DNA from: Paracoccaceae bacterium
GTDB taxonomy: Bacteria; Pseudomonadota; Alphaproteobacteria; Rhodobacterales; Rhodobacteraceae
Direction: 5' to 3'
DNA length: 13,449 nt
Assembly: GCA_026984895.1 (NCBI GenBank)
Contig: JALSRF010000229.1
Location: 1-13,449, forward strand
Of the stretch, positions 1 through 6,100 are shown one piece after another; the stretch's first letter is position 1, and the number at the start of each line of letters is the position of its first letter. The notes under the pieces were generated by a model. That model was not told the origin of the DNA, ran no database searches, and was given only the letters and a program-made list of their open reading frames with translations. Position numbers and translations under genes: made by a program.

Positions 1-93
1 CGACTGGACTGAGCCGACTGGCACGGGGACGCGGGCAAGGCGGGCAGGGGCAGATCGCGCTGGCGGCAGGCGTGCCGGGCGGGGTGGCCGGCC

Positions 94-897
94 TCACCCG
101 CGCGATTGCGACGCGCTCTCTTGCCGGCGATCCGGGGCCGCCGGGCAGGCCCCGCTGCCCGGATCGGTGGCCGATCCCGCCGCGCATCTCCTTGTGGAAA
201 CCGCGTCCTGCCCGGGGGCGGTCACGGTTTTCAGCCCGGCCTTTCCGGCTGCGCTCCGGGTCTGTGCAACCGACCAGTCCCCGACCGGGGCGGTGCGCGC
301 GCGCAGCCGGGTGAGGCGCCAGGCGAAGATATCTTCGTATCCGTTGCGTGCCGTTGCATGCGCGGCCAGCATGCGCCAGCGGCTTTCCACGCCCGGCGCC
401 CCGCCGTCGCCCGGCGTCAGCAGCACCCCCAGCGGCGCGGTTTCCGTCTTTGCCTCGGCTGCCTCTGCCGCCAGTTGCAGCCGGCGCACCGGGGTCAGTG
501 CCGGAGGGGAGGGAAGGTCGGCAAAGACCAGCGGCACCGCGCCCGAGCGCAGCACCTCTTCCATGCACCAGAGCAGGTCCTCGGCGCGCCCCGGCGCAAC
601 GAAGACAAACCGTGCAGGATCCACGAAATGCACCATCGCATCCGGGTTCGGCCCGGCACTGCTCCAGCCCGGCGCGATCCAGAACACCGGCCCGCTCATG
701 CGGGCGGCAAGCTGCATCGCCAGCCGGTGGCGGGCGTTGCCGCAGAACTCGTGCACCCGTGCGCGGGCCAGCGCCAGCGCGCCGATCAGCGGCTGGCCGG
801 GCCGGCTGCGCAAGGGCCGGCGCCCGGGAAGGGAAGCGGGCGCGGATGTCGTCGGGGGCGTCGCGATGGGGGCGGGTGTCCTGGCGTCGGGTGTCAT
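94..897 (-). CDS. imuA: ImuA-like SOS mutagenesis protein (COG4544 type)
   Basis: ImuA proteins are RecA/SulA-like accessory factors of the damage-induced ImuA-ImuB-DnaE2 translesion mutasome. Seen here: a 267-residue protein whose core (residues 47-210) carries RVHEFCG (47-53), GPVFWIAPGW (69-78), RAEDLLWCMEE (104-114), TPVRRLQLAAE (135-145), LGVLLTPGDGGAPGVESRW (156-174) and RLTRLRARTAPVGDW (194-208). This is the pattern I know from rhodobacterial ImuA-like proteins. The first 37 residues are proline/alanine-rich. The last 55 or so (212-267) are low complexity and longer than I expect, so the natural stop may have been lost by a frameshift. A perfect SOS box lies 17 bp upstream of the ATG, which strongly supports SOS membership. 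A weak AAGG ribosome site (905-908) precedes the start. No convincing imuB start is visible in the 93 bp left before the window edge. Confidence 0.72.
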   Translation of the reverse strand: MTPDARTPAPIATPPTTSAPASLPGRRPLRSRPGQPLIGALALARARVHEFCGNARHRLAMQLAARMSGPVFWIAPGWSSAGPNPDAMVHFVDPARFVFVAPGRAEDLLWCMEEVLRSGAVPLVFADLPSPPALTPVRRLQLAAEAAEAKTETAPLGVLLTPGDGGAPGVESRWRMLAAHATARNGYEDIFAWRLTRLRARTAPVGDWSVAQTRSAAGKAGLKTVTAPGQDAVSTRRCAAGSATDPGSGACPAAPDRRQESASQSRG

Positions 898-913
898 GAG
901 GGCACCTTATAAT

Positions 914-928
914 GTTCGTGTTATGTTC
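914..928 (-). promoter_or_regulatory. LexA SOS box (GTTC-N7-GTTC)
   Basis: The sequence GTTCGTGTTATGTTC is an exact match to the direct-repeat LexA operator known from alphaproteobacteria (GTTC, seven bases, GTTC). It lies 17 bp upstream of the imuA-like start codon, on the side expected for repression of that gene. On the minus strand a TATAAG hexamer (906-911) partly overlaps the promoter-proximal side and could be a -10 element, which would make the transcript nearly leaderless. Two further GTTC half-sites at 938 and 957 follow but are not at seven-base spacing. Confidence 0.8.
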
Positions 929-970
929 TCAAGCGGCGTTCACAATCTCATGCGGTGTTCACGGGGTGCG

Positions 971-1060
971 GTGCGTGCGCGACGCGTGTGTGCGCGACGC
1001 GTGCGTGTGCGGCGCGTGCGTGTGCGGCGTGTGCCTGTCCGGCGCGTGCGTGTGCGCGCC
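971..1060. repeat. Six-copy 15-bp tandem repeat
   Basis: Six consecutive 15-bp units start at 971, 986, 1001, 1016, 1031 and 1046, with a consensus near GTGCGTGTGCGGCGC. Units differ by one to a few bases. The array fills the middle of the 265-bp gap between the divergent imuA-like and aldo/keto reductase genes. The period is a multiple of three, so frames stay open through it, but the translated product (Arg/Val or Cys/Ala repeats) does not look like a protein. Confidence 0.85.
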
Positions 1061-1101
1061 ACCAGATCGCCCTTGCCTTTTGCGCGCCGCCTGCCCAGTC
1101 T

Positions 1102-1135
1102 GGGGGCCTGGCACGCACGCCTCGCACAGGCCCCC
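1102..1135 (+). promoter_or_regulatory. Inverted repeat ahead of the aldo/keto reductase ribosome site
   Basis: GGGGGCCTG (1102-1110) and CAGGCCCCC (1127-1135) form a perfect 9-bp stem around a 16-nt loop. It ends about a dozen bases before the AAGGAG ribosome binding site at 1148. There is no T-run, so an intrinsic terminator is unlikely. A 5' leader structure is possible, but in such GC-rich DNA it may be accidental. Confidence 0.4.
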
Positions 1136-1162
1136 CGGGGCGGCTGGAAGGAGCATTCGGAG

Positions 1163-2206
1163 ATGCGCTACAACACACTTGGCCAGAGCGATCTGCGGGT
1201 ATCGGCGCTGTGCCTGGGCTCGATGACCTGGGGCCAGAAGACCCCGCCTGACGCGGCGCACCGGCAGATCGACCGGGCGCTTGATGCCGGCATCAACTTC
1301 ATCGACACCGCCGAACTGTATCCAACCTATCCGATCGAGGCGGCCAGCATCGGGCGCACCGAAGAGATCATCGGCGCATGGCTTGCCCGCACCGGGCGGC
1401 GCGGTGACGTCGTGCTGGCCACAAAGGTGTGCGGCGCGGGGCAGAAGCTGGTGCGCGGCGGCGCGCCGGTGACCTCGTCGGTGATCCGCGAGGCGGTCGA
1501 GGGTTCGCTCAGGCGCCTGCGCACCGACGTGATCGACCTGTATCAGCTGCACTGGCCGAACCGCGGCTCGTTCCATTTTCGCCAGTACTGGAACTTCGAT
1601 CCCACCCACCAGGTCAAGGCCGAGGTCGAGGACCACATGCTGGATGTGCTGCAGGAAATGCAGCGCCAGGTGGCGGCCGGGCGGGTGCGCCATTTCGGCC
1701 TGTCGAACGAAAGCGCCTGGGGCACGGCAAGATGGCTGGAGATTGCGCAGGGTCACGGTCTGCCGCGGGTGCAGACGATCCAGAACGAATATTCGCTGCT
1801 GTGCCGCATCTTTGATACCGACCTGGCCGAACTGGCCCATAACGAACGGGTCAGCCTTCTGGCCTACACGCCCCTGGCGGCGGGGCTGCTCAGCGGCAAA
1901 TACGGTCCCGATGCGACGCCGGCGGGCTCAAGGCGGGCGGTTTCGGGCGATCTGAACGGGCGGATCACCGACCGGGTCTGGCCGGCGATCGACGCCTATC
2001 TTGCCATTGCGCGCCGGCACGGGCTGGACCCGGTGCACATGGCGCTGGCCTGGGCGATGTCGCGGCCGTTCATGGGGTCGGTGATCTTCGGCGCCAGCAC
2101 GTTCGAACAGCTTGAACGCGCCCTGGGGGCGGCCGAGCTGGAGCTGGGGGCCGAGGTTCTCGAGGACATCGCCGCCGCGCACAAGGCGCATCCGATGCCG
2201 TTCTAG
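1163..2206 (+). CDS. tas: Tas-like NADP(H)-dependent aldo/keto reductase
   Basis: This is a cytoplasmic TIM-barrel oxidoreductase that would reduce aldehydes or ketones with NADPH; the true substrate is unknown. The 347-residue length fits the Tas branch. The catalytic tetrad is visible as D48 (in GINFIDTAELY), Y53, K88 (in VVLATKV) and H130 (in DLYQLHW). Other family marks are GLSNESAWG (about 187-195), TIQNEYSLL (about 210-218) and ARRHGLDPVHMALAWA toward the C terminus; the same ARRHGLDP-x-x-MALA string occurs in E. coli Tas as I recall it. The start is well supported: AAGGAG (1148-1153) lies nine bases before the ATG, and the protein opens with the expected MRYNTLGQSDLRVS. An in-frame upstream extension through the tandem repeat is rejected as non-coding. 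The nearest downstream gene is on the same strand, 81 bp away. Confidence 0.9.
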   Translation: MRYNTLGQSDLRVSALCLGSMTWGQKTPPDAAHRQIDRALDAGINFIDTAELYPTYPIEAASIGRTEEIIGAWLARTGRRGDVVLATKVCGAGQKLVRGGAPVTSSVIREAVEGSLRRLRTDVIDLYQLHWPNRGSFHFRQYWNFDPTHQVKAEVEDHMLDVLQEMQRQVAAGRVRHFGLSNESAWGTARWLEIAQGHGLPRVQTIQNEYSLLCRIFDTDLAELAHNERVSLLAYTPLAAGLLSGKYGPDATPAGSRRAVSGDLNGRITDRVWPAIDAYLAIARRHGLDPVHMALAWAMSRPFMGSVIFGASTFEQLERALGAAELELGAEVLEDIAAAHKAHPMPF

Positions 2207-2251
2207 GCGGGCTTTGGCGCATCGGCGCGCTGCCCGGTTCACAGGCCGCGC

Positions 2252-2273
2252 CCGGCGCGCTAGAAAGCGCCGG
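2252..2273 (+). other. Hairpin abutting the lipoprotein ribosome binding site
   Basis: CCGGCGC (2252-2258) pairs perfectly with GCGCCGG (2267-2273) around an 8-nt loop. An alternative stem GCGCT/AGCGC with an AGAA loop (2257-2270) is also possible. The right arm ends one base before the AAGGAG ribosome site (2275-2280) of the next gene. It may terminate or stabilise the reductase mRNA 3' end, or tune lipoprotein translation. No T-tract follows. Confidence 0.4.
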
Positions 2274-2287
2274 CAAGGAGTCCACCG

Positions 2288-2641
2288 ATGTTCGCATTCA
2301 GGATCACTCCGGGCGCCGTGCTGGCGCTCGTCGTTCTGTCGGCCTGCAAGCCCGAAACCGGACCGCCGGACTATGGCCTTTCCGGCTATGATCCGACCCG
2401 GTTCGAAACCCAGCGGGCGCTGTGCGAATCCAAGGGCGGACGGTTTGCACCGGACGGGGTGTCGGGGGCCTATGCCTGTTTTGAAAACACCCATGACGCC
2501 AACAAGGTCTGCACCGCCTCCAGCCAGTGCGAGGGGCTCTGCCTGGCGCGTTCGGGGACCTGCGCGCCGGTGAAACCGCTGTTCGGCTGTCAGGATGTGC
2601 TGAACGACACGGGATTTCGCGAAACGCTGTGCATCGAGTAG
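2288..2641 (+). CDS. Small cysteine-rich lipoprotein, function unknown
   Basis: This is a 117-residue secreted lipoprotein. The N terminus has a short hydrophobic signal (about 8-17) and a lipobox LSAC with the acylated cysteine at C20. The mature part (about 97 residues) carries eight more cysteines at 46, 64, 75, 81, 85, 92, 101 and 115, suggesting up to four disulfides in the periplasm. Recognisable strings are CESKGGRF (46-53), CEGLCLARSGTCAP (81-94) and FGC (99-101). I recall similar uncharacterised lipoproteins in Rhodobacteraceae but no assigned function. The start is set by AAGGAG (2275-2280) seven bases before the ATG. It lies between the reductase and the transporter on the same strand; joint transcription with the transporter is plausible because only 45 bp separate them. 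Confidence 0.82.
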   Translation: MFAFRITPGAVLALVVLSACKPETGPPDYGLSGYDPTRFETQRALCESKGGRFAPDGVSGAYACFENTHDANKVCTASSQCEGLCLARSGTCAPVKPLFGCQDVLNDTGFRETLCIE

Positions 2642-2686
2642 CGCGTGCCGCTGGTTCCCCGCCCGAAAGCGTGGCACAAGCCGCCA

Positions 2687-3622
2687 ATGGCCGCCTGGAT
2701 TCCGATAACGCTGATGGCAGCGCTGGCGCAGACGCTGCGTTTCATGCTGCAAAAGCACCTGACATCGACCCGGCTCGGCACCCGGGGGGCGACGCTTGCC
2801 CGCTTTCTCTACTCGGCCCCGGTGGTGGTGGCCATCATGGCCGTCCATATCGCCTCTCATGGCCAGGCCCGGCCTGTTCCAAGCGCGCGGTTCCTGGGCT
2901 TCGCCCTTGCCGGCGGGCTGTTCCAGATCTTTGGAACCCTGCTGGTCGTTGCCCTGTTCGGGAAGCGGAATTTCGCCGTCGGGGTGACCTTCATGAAGAC
3001 CGAGGTGCTGCTGGCCGCGGGGTTCGGGTTCCTGGTGCTTGGCGATGCGGTCGGGGCTGCGACGCTGGGGGCGCTGGTGCTGGGGCTTGCGGCCGTCGTG
3101 CTGTTGTCGCCGCCACCGCGCGCGACCGCCGGCAGCCCCGGCGCGCGTTACCTGAACGCGGCCACCGGCATGGGGCTGGCTTCGGGGGCCTGCTTCGCGG
3201 TGTCGGCGGTGTTCTACCGCGCCGCCGCCCTGGCGCTGGTGCTGGTGCCGCAACCGGGTGGGGATGCGGGCGAGGTCTTTCTGCGCGCCGGCACCACGCT
3301 GGCGGTCGTGACCACAAGCCAGAGCCTGCTTCTGGGGGCGTGGCTGGCCTGGCGCGCCCCGGCCGAACTGCGCGCGGTTCTGGTCGGCTGGCGGCTGGCC
3401 GGCCTGGTGGGGCTGACCTCGCTGATCGGCAGCTTCTGCTGGTTTCTGGCCTTCGCGCTGCAAAGCGTGGTCTATGTCAAGGCGCTCGGGCAGATCGAGG
3501 TGGTGCTCGGCATCCTTGCATCGGTGCTGTTCTTCGGTGAGCGCATCTGCGCGCGCGAGCTTGCGGGCATCGTGCTCATGGTGCTGTCGATCCTGCTGCT
3601 GCTGGCGCTGTCGCTCAACTGA
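2687..3622 (+). CDS. EamA/DMT-family transporter
   Basis: This is an inner-membrane protein of about 311 residues with roughly ten predicted hydrophobic helices in two halves, as in EamA (drug/metabolite transporter) permeases. The N terminus WIPITLMAALAQTLRF and the C-terminal VVYVKALGQIEVVLGILAS followed by FFGERI are typical of the family. The transported substrate cannot be read from sequence. Two starts are possible: a GTG at 2645, directly after the lipoprotein stop, would add 14 polar residues; the ATG at 2687 gives the N terminus expected for the family and is chosen. Neither has a good ribosome binding site, so translation may depend on coupling to the upstream gene. The 3' end overlaps the convergent NUDIX gene by 8 bp. 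Confidence 0.85.
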   Translation: MAAWIPITLMAALAQTLRFMLQKHLTSTRLGTRGATLARFLYSAPVVVAIMAVHIASHGQARPVPSARFLGFALAGGLFQIFGTLLVVALFGKRNFAVGVTFMKTEVLLAAGFGFLVLGDAVGAATLGALVLGLAAVVLLSPPPRATAGSPGARYLNAATGMGLASGACFAVSAVFYRAAALALVLVPQPGGDAGEVFLRAGTTLAVVTTSQSLLLGAWLAWRAPAELRAVLVGWRLAGLVGLTSLIGSFCWFLAFALQSVVYVKALGQIEVVLGILASVLFFGERICARELAGIVLMVLSILLLLALSLN

Positions 3623-4328
3623 GAGGGGCGCGCCCGGCGAGGCGCTCGAACAGGCTCTGTTCGTCGGCGTTGTTGAAGAACGGCACGCTGGCGGGGGGCG
3701 AGAGGTCCGGCAGACGCGCCGCGACCTCGGCCAGAACGACTTCGGTGATGAACGGCAGGTCGAAGCCGCGCGCCTTGTCAAGCGGGACCCACTGCAGATG
3801 CGAAAGCTCATCGCTGGCGGCGCTGAAGTCGTCCGCGCGACTGGCCAGGGCGTCGGCATCCACCGCAAAGAAGCGCGCGTCGAACCGGCGCGGGCGGCCC
3901 GGCGGGGTGATCGCCCGGAAGACAAAGCGCAGCGGCGCGGCATCGGGGAGGTGTCCGGTGTCGGCGAAGCCCTGCCACGCCTCCGGGATGTCGCCGGGCC
4001 AGCGGGCGCGCCGCCCGAGGATCAGACCGGCCTCTTCCCAGAGCTCGCGGATGGCCGCCGCGACCAGCGCATCGGCCAGCCCGTCCGCCCCCCCGGCGGA
4101 CAGCCGCTCGACGCAGATCGGGTCCGGGCGCGTGGTGAGAGGCACGCGGAAATCGTCCGGGTCCACGGCCCCGCCGGGAAAGACGAACTTGTTGGGCATG
4201 AATGCCGCGCCGGCGCCACGCTGGCCCATCAGCACGCGCGCCTGCCCGGGCGCATCGCCCGGCGCCCGGCGCACCAGGATCACGGTGGCGGCGTTTCTTA
4301 CCGGAACGTTCGATGCAAGCCTGTCCAT
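3615..4328 (-). CDS. NUDIX hydrolase (NUDT19-like type)
   Basis: Nudix enzymes hydrolyse nucleoside-diphosphate-linked substrates using Mg2+. This 237-residue protein has FMPNKFVFPGG (43-53) and a Nudix-box helix AAIRELWEEAGLIL (91-104), with the metal-binding pattern R94-E95 and E98-E99. The FMPxxxVFPGG arrangement with a long insertion before the Nudix helix resembles the NUDT19/acyl-CoA diphosphatase branch, but the substrate remains inference. The start is decided by the reading frame: between the DUF983 stop and this ATG the frame contains no ATG, GTG or TTG codon. The ribosome site is weak (an AGGCGG-like stretch). It follows DUF983 on the same strand, a pairing I recall from Rhodobacteraceae, but the 293-bp repeat-filled spacer is longer than I would expect. 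Its 3' end overlaps the convergent transporter gene. Confidence 0.87.
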   Translation of the reverse strand: MDRLASNVPVRNAATVILVRRAPGDAPGQARVLMGQRGAGAAFMPNKFVFPGGAVDPDDFRVPLTTRPDPICVERLSAGGADGLADALVAAAIRELWEEAGLILGRRARWPGDIPEAWQGFADTGHLPDAAPLRFVFRAITPPGRPRRFDARFFAVDADALASRADDFSAASDELSHLQWVPLDKARGFDLPFITEVVLAEVAARLPDLSPPASVPFFNNADEQSLFERLAGRAPLS

Positions 4329-4339
4329 GTCGTGATTGC

Positions 4340-4583
4340 CGCCTGTGCCCGGGGCCCGCCTGCCGGGGGGCTGTTGCCGCCGCTGTGCTGCCGCCGCTGC
4401 GTTGGCGCTCCGTTGCTGCTGCCGCCGTGCCGCCGCTTCGTTGCTGCCGCTCGGTTGCCGCCGCCCTGTTGCCGGCCCTGTGCTGCCGCCCCGTTGCCGG
4501 CCCTGTGCTGCGCGGTTCCTCCCTGGTCCGGTTCCTCTGGTGCCCGCTTCCCTTGTTTCAGCTTCTGTTCCAGCTTCCCTTGT
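4340..4583. repeat. Degenerate tandem-repeat spacer between DUF983 and NUDIX genes
   Basis: This low-complexity stretch is dominated by degenerate GTTGCCGCC- and CTGCTGCCGCC-like units. The clearest exact duplication is GTTGCCGGCCCTGTGCTGC at 4468-4486 and again at 4493-4511 (period 25). A second is GCTTCCCTTGT at 4546-4556 and 4573-4583 (period 27). On the minus strand the frame of the NUDIX gene stays open through it, giving a Gln/Arg/Ala-rich peptide with no start codon, so I read it as non-coding. I see no other gene in 4329-4621. Confidence 0.65.
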
Positions 4584-4621
4584 GCCGGGGATCGCCGGGG
4601 CTGTCCAGATGCCGGCGCGCC

Positions 4622-5023
4622 TCAATCCGACCCGTCGCCGAAGCCGTGCATGCGCCGGGCCCACTGGATGCCGATGATCATGCCCTTGAGCCGCGGCAGG
4701 AGGTAAAGGGCCAGCGTCACGCTTCCAACCGCGAAAATCGTTGCCAGCACAAGAGGGTCCGGGCGAAACCTGATGAACGCCCACAGGATCAGCGGGGCCA
4801 TGATATGGCCGATGATCAGGATCGAAAGATAGGCCGGCCCGTCGTCGGCCCGCTGGTGAGACAGGTCTTCGCCGCATACCGGGCACTGGTCGCGCACGCT
4901 CAGGTAGCCCTTGAGCATCGGTCCCGAGCCGCAGTTCGGGCACCGCCGGCGCCAGCCGCGCAGCATTGCCGTGCGCAGATCTCGTTGTTCGGATTGTGAG
5001 GCGTGTTGTTCGGCCTGGACCAT
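4622..5023 (-). CDS. DUF983 family zinc-ribbon membrane protein
   Basis: This is a 133-residue protein with an N-terminal cytoplasmic zinc ribbon made of CPNC (28-31) and CPVC (47-50). The family-typical HQRADDGPAY (56-65) follows, then two hydrophobic segments (about 66-86 and 91-110) and a basic tail. This matches DUF983, whose role is unknown; similar proteins are small inner-membrane proteins. The start ATG gives MVQAEQHASQ and the protein then runs directly into the zinc ribbon; no strong ribosome site is visible upstream. It heads a minus-strand pair with the NUDIX gene and is divergent from the sigma-factor cassette. Confidence 0.85.
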   Translation of the reverse strand: MVQAEQHASQSEQRDLRTAMLRGWRRRCPNCGSGPMLKGYLSVRDQCPVCGEDLSHQRADDGPAYLSILIIGHIMAPLILWAFIRFRPDPLVLATIFAVGSVTLALYLLPRLKGMIIGIQWARRMHGFGDGSD

Positions 5024-5183
5024 GAAACTACCGTGCAAGATTGTGCGCTCAATGTAACGCTGGTCCCGGGGCGCGAAAGGGCATGAATTGTCCTTGCGTC
5101 GCGATGTCGCAAAGCCGGCGGGAAAATCGACACGTCCGGGCGACGGAATCCGGCCTGTGCTTCGTATCATCCCGGAACGCGCA

Positions 5184-5218
5184 CGCCCCGGCCCCCGCGC
5201 GCGGGGTCGGCCGGGGCG
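5184..5218 (+). other. Strong GC-rich inverted repeat upstream of the sigma cassette
   Basis: CGCCCCGGCC (5184-5193) pairs perfectly with GGCCGGGGCG (5209-5218), and the interior CCCGCGCGCGGG is itself self-complementary, giving a long stem. It lies in the 477-bp divergent gap between DUF983 and the sigma gene, about 60 bp before the AAAGGAG at 5277. If transcribed it would form a stable 5' leader hairpin. No T-run follows, so terminator function is doubtful. Confidence 0.45.
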
Positions 5219-5288
5219 CGGCGAATGTGCGCGCGGCGAAAACGCCCGCCCGGGATGACCCGCGCGGCGAAAGCGAAAAGGAGAGCGA

Positions 5289-5498
5289 ATGAGCGATGGG
5301 GCGCGCAGGTGCGGCGGTTTCGAATCCGCCGGCAGGGGCCCGGGCCTCCTCCGGCAGCGAGGGGCGGCCCCGGGCGGCACAGCGGGCGGCACAGCGGGCG
5401 GCACCGCGCGGCGGGGCAGGCGGCGGGGCGCATCAGTCGGTTGCCGGGCGCGGCTGCGGGCGGCACGCCCGATTGCCGTGCGCGCCGAACCGCGGTAG
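5289..5498 (+). CDS. Possible leader ORF coupled to the sigma factor
   Basis: This is a 69-codon frame starting at an ATG five bases after a strong AAAGGAG ribosome site (5277-5283), the best such site near the sigma gene. It ends with TAG at 5496-5498, two bases before the sigma ATG at 5501, which has no ribosome site of its own. That geometry suits translational coupling. The peptide is low complexity (Gly/Arg/Ala rich, three Gly-Gly-Thr-Ala repeats from the 12-bp DNA repeat) and matches nothing I recognise. It may be a leader peptide that matters for translation rather than for product, or a chance frame in GC-rich DNA. Confidence 0.3.
   Translation: MSDGARRCGGFESAGRGPGLLRQRGAAPGGTAGGTAGGTARRGRRRGASVGCRARLRAARPIAVRAEPR
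5372..5407. repeat. Three-copy 12-bp tandem repeat
   Basis: Units GGGCGGCACAGC at 5372-5383 and 5384-5395 are identical, and the third (5396-5407) differs by one base. It lies within the possible leader frame before the sigma gene. Because the period is a multiple of three, copy-number change would not shift that frame. Confidence 0.8.
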
Positions 5499-5500
5499 CC

Positions 5501-6100
5501 ATGGCGCTGATGCCGATGCCCCTTGATGCGATGAGCGAACTGTCCGACGAGGCGCTTTTGCGCGCCTGCGCCGGGGGCGATCGCCAGGCGGTGCGTGTCC
5601 TGACCGAGCGGCTGACGCCGCGGGTGCTGGGGTTCGCGGCGCGCATGCTGGGCGACCGGAGCGAGGCCGAAGACGTGGCGCAGGAGGCGATGCTGCGTCT
5701 GTGGCAGATCGCGCCGAAATGGCGCCAGGGCGAGGCCCGGGTGACGACCTGGCTTTACCGGGTGGTGTCGAACCTGTGCACCGACCGGCTGCGCGCGCGC
5801 GGGCGCGGCGTCCCCCTGGAACATGCGGGCGAACCGGCGGACGGGGCGCCATCGGTGCTGGCCTGCCTGGCGGAAAGGGAACGTGTTGCCGCGCTTGAGG
5901 CGGCGCTGGCAAACCTGCCTGCGCGCCAGCGCCAGGCGGTGGTGCTGCGCCATATGGAGGGGTGCTCGAACCCGGAAATCGCCCGGGTGATGGAGATCAG
6001 CGTGGAGGCGGTCGAAAGCCTGACCGCAAGGGGCAAGCGCAGCCTCGCGGCGACGCTGGCCGCCCGGCGCGCGGAACTGGGGTATGACGATGACGACTGA
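5501..6100 (+). CDS. RNA polymerase ECF-like sigma factor
   Basis: This 199-residue sigma-70 family protein contains only regions 2 and 4, as in extracytoplasmic-function sigma factors. Region 2 spans about residues 20-98, with GDRSEAEDVAQEAMLRLW (51-68) contacting core and TWLYRVVSNLCTDRLR (83-98) in the -10 recognition part. Region 4 spans about 125-182, with the helix-turn-helix around LPARQRQAVVLRHMEG (139-154) and SNPEIARVM (156-164). The chosen ATG gives a short acidic lead; in-frame upstream sequence is open to 5225 but is low complexity. The downstream membrane-protein gene overlaps its end by 17 nt, so the two are co-transcribed and probably translationally coupled. The sigma factor is likely held inactive by a partner encoded in the cassette (inference). 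Confidence 0.88.
   Translation: MALMPMPLDAMSELSDEALLRACAGGDRQAVRVLTERLTPRVLGFAARMLGDRSEAEDVAQEAMLRLWQIAPKWRQGEARVTTWLYRVVSNLCTDRLRARGRGVPLEHAGEPADGAPSVLACLAERERVAALEAALANLPARQRQAVVLRHMEGCSNPEIARVMEISVEAVESLTARGKRSLAATLAARRAELGYDDDD

Noticed and set aside
1..93. Start of imuB at the left edge
   Set aside because: No minus-strand frame in this stretch shows a recognisable ImuB N terminus. The gene may begin beyond the edge.
106..912. Long open frames on the plus strand opposite the imuA-like gene
   Set aside because: Arg/Pro/Ala-rich products with no motif. The minus frame has the family core and a SOS-box promoter.
971..1060. CRISPR-like array
   Set aside because: Units are contiguous with no spacers and only 15 bp long; no cas gene is nearby.
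167..1162. N-terminal extension of the aldo/keto reductase back to 167
   Set aside because: It runs opposite a real gene and through the tandem repeat. The ATG at 1163 has a strong ribosome site and the family-typical N terminus.
1928..3614. Very long open frame on the minus strand across the reductase, lipoprotein and transporter genes
   Set aside because: Composition is that of antisense GC-rich DNA; three motif-supported plus-strand genes occupy the same region.
4329..4943. N-terminal extension of the NUDIX protein through the repeat spacer
   Set aside because: It would need to start inside DUF983 in another frame. There is no start codon between the DUF983 stop and 4328, and the peptide is low complexity.
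5225..5500. Longer N terminus for the sigma factor
   Set aside because: The added 92 residues are low complexity and cross the 12-bp repeat; sigma homologies begin just after 5501.
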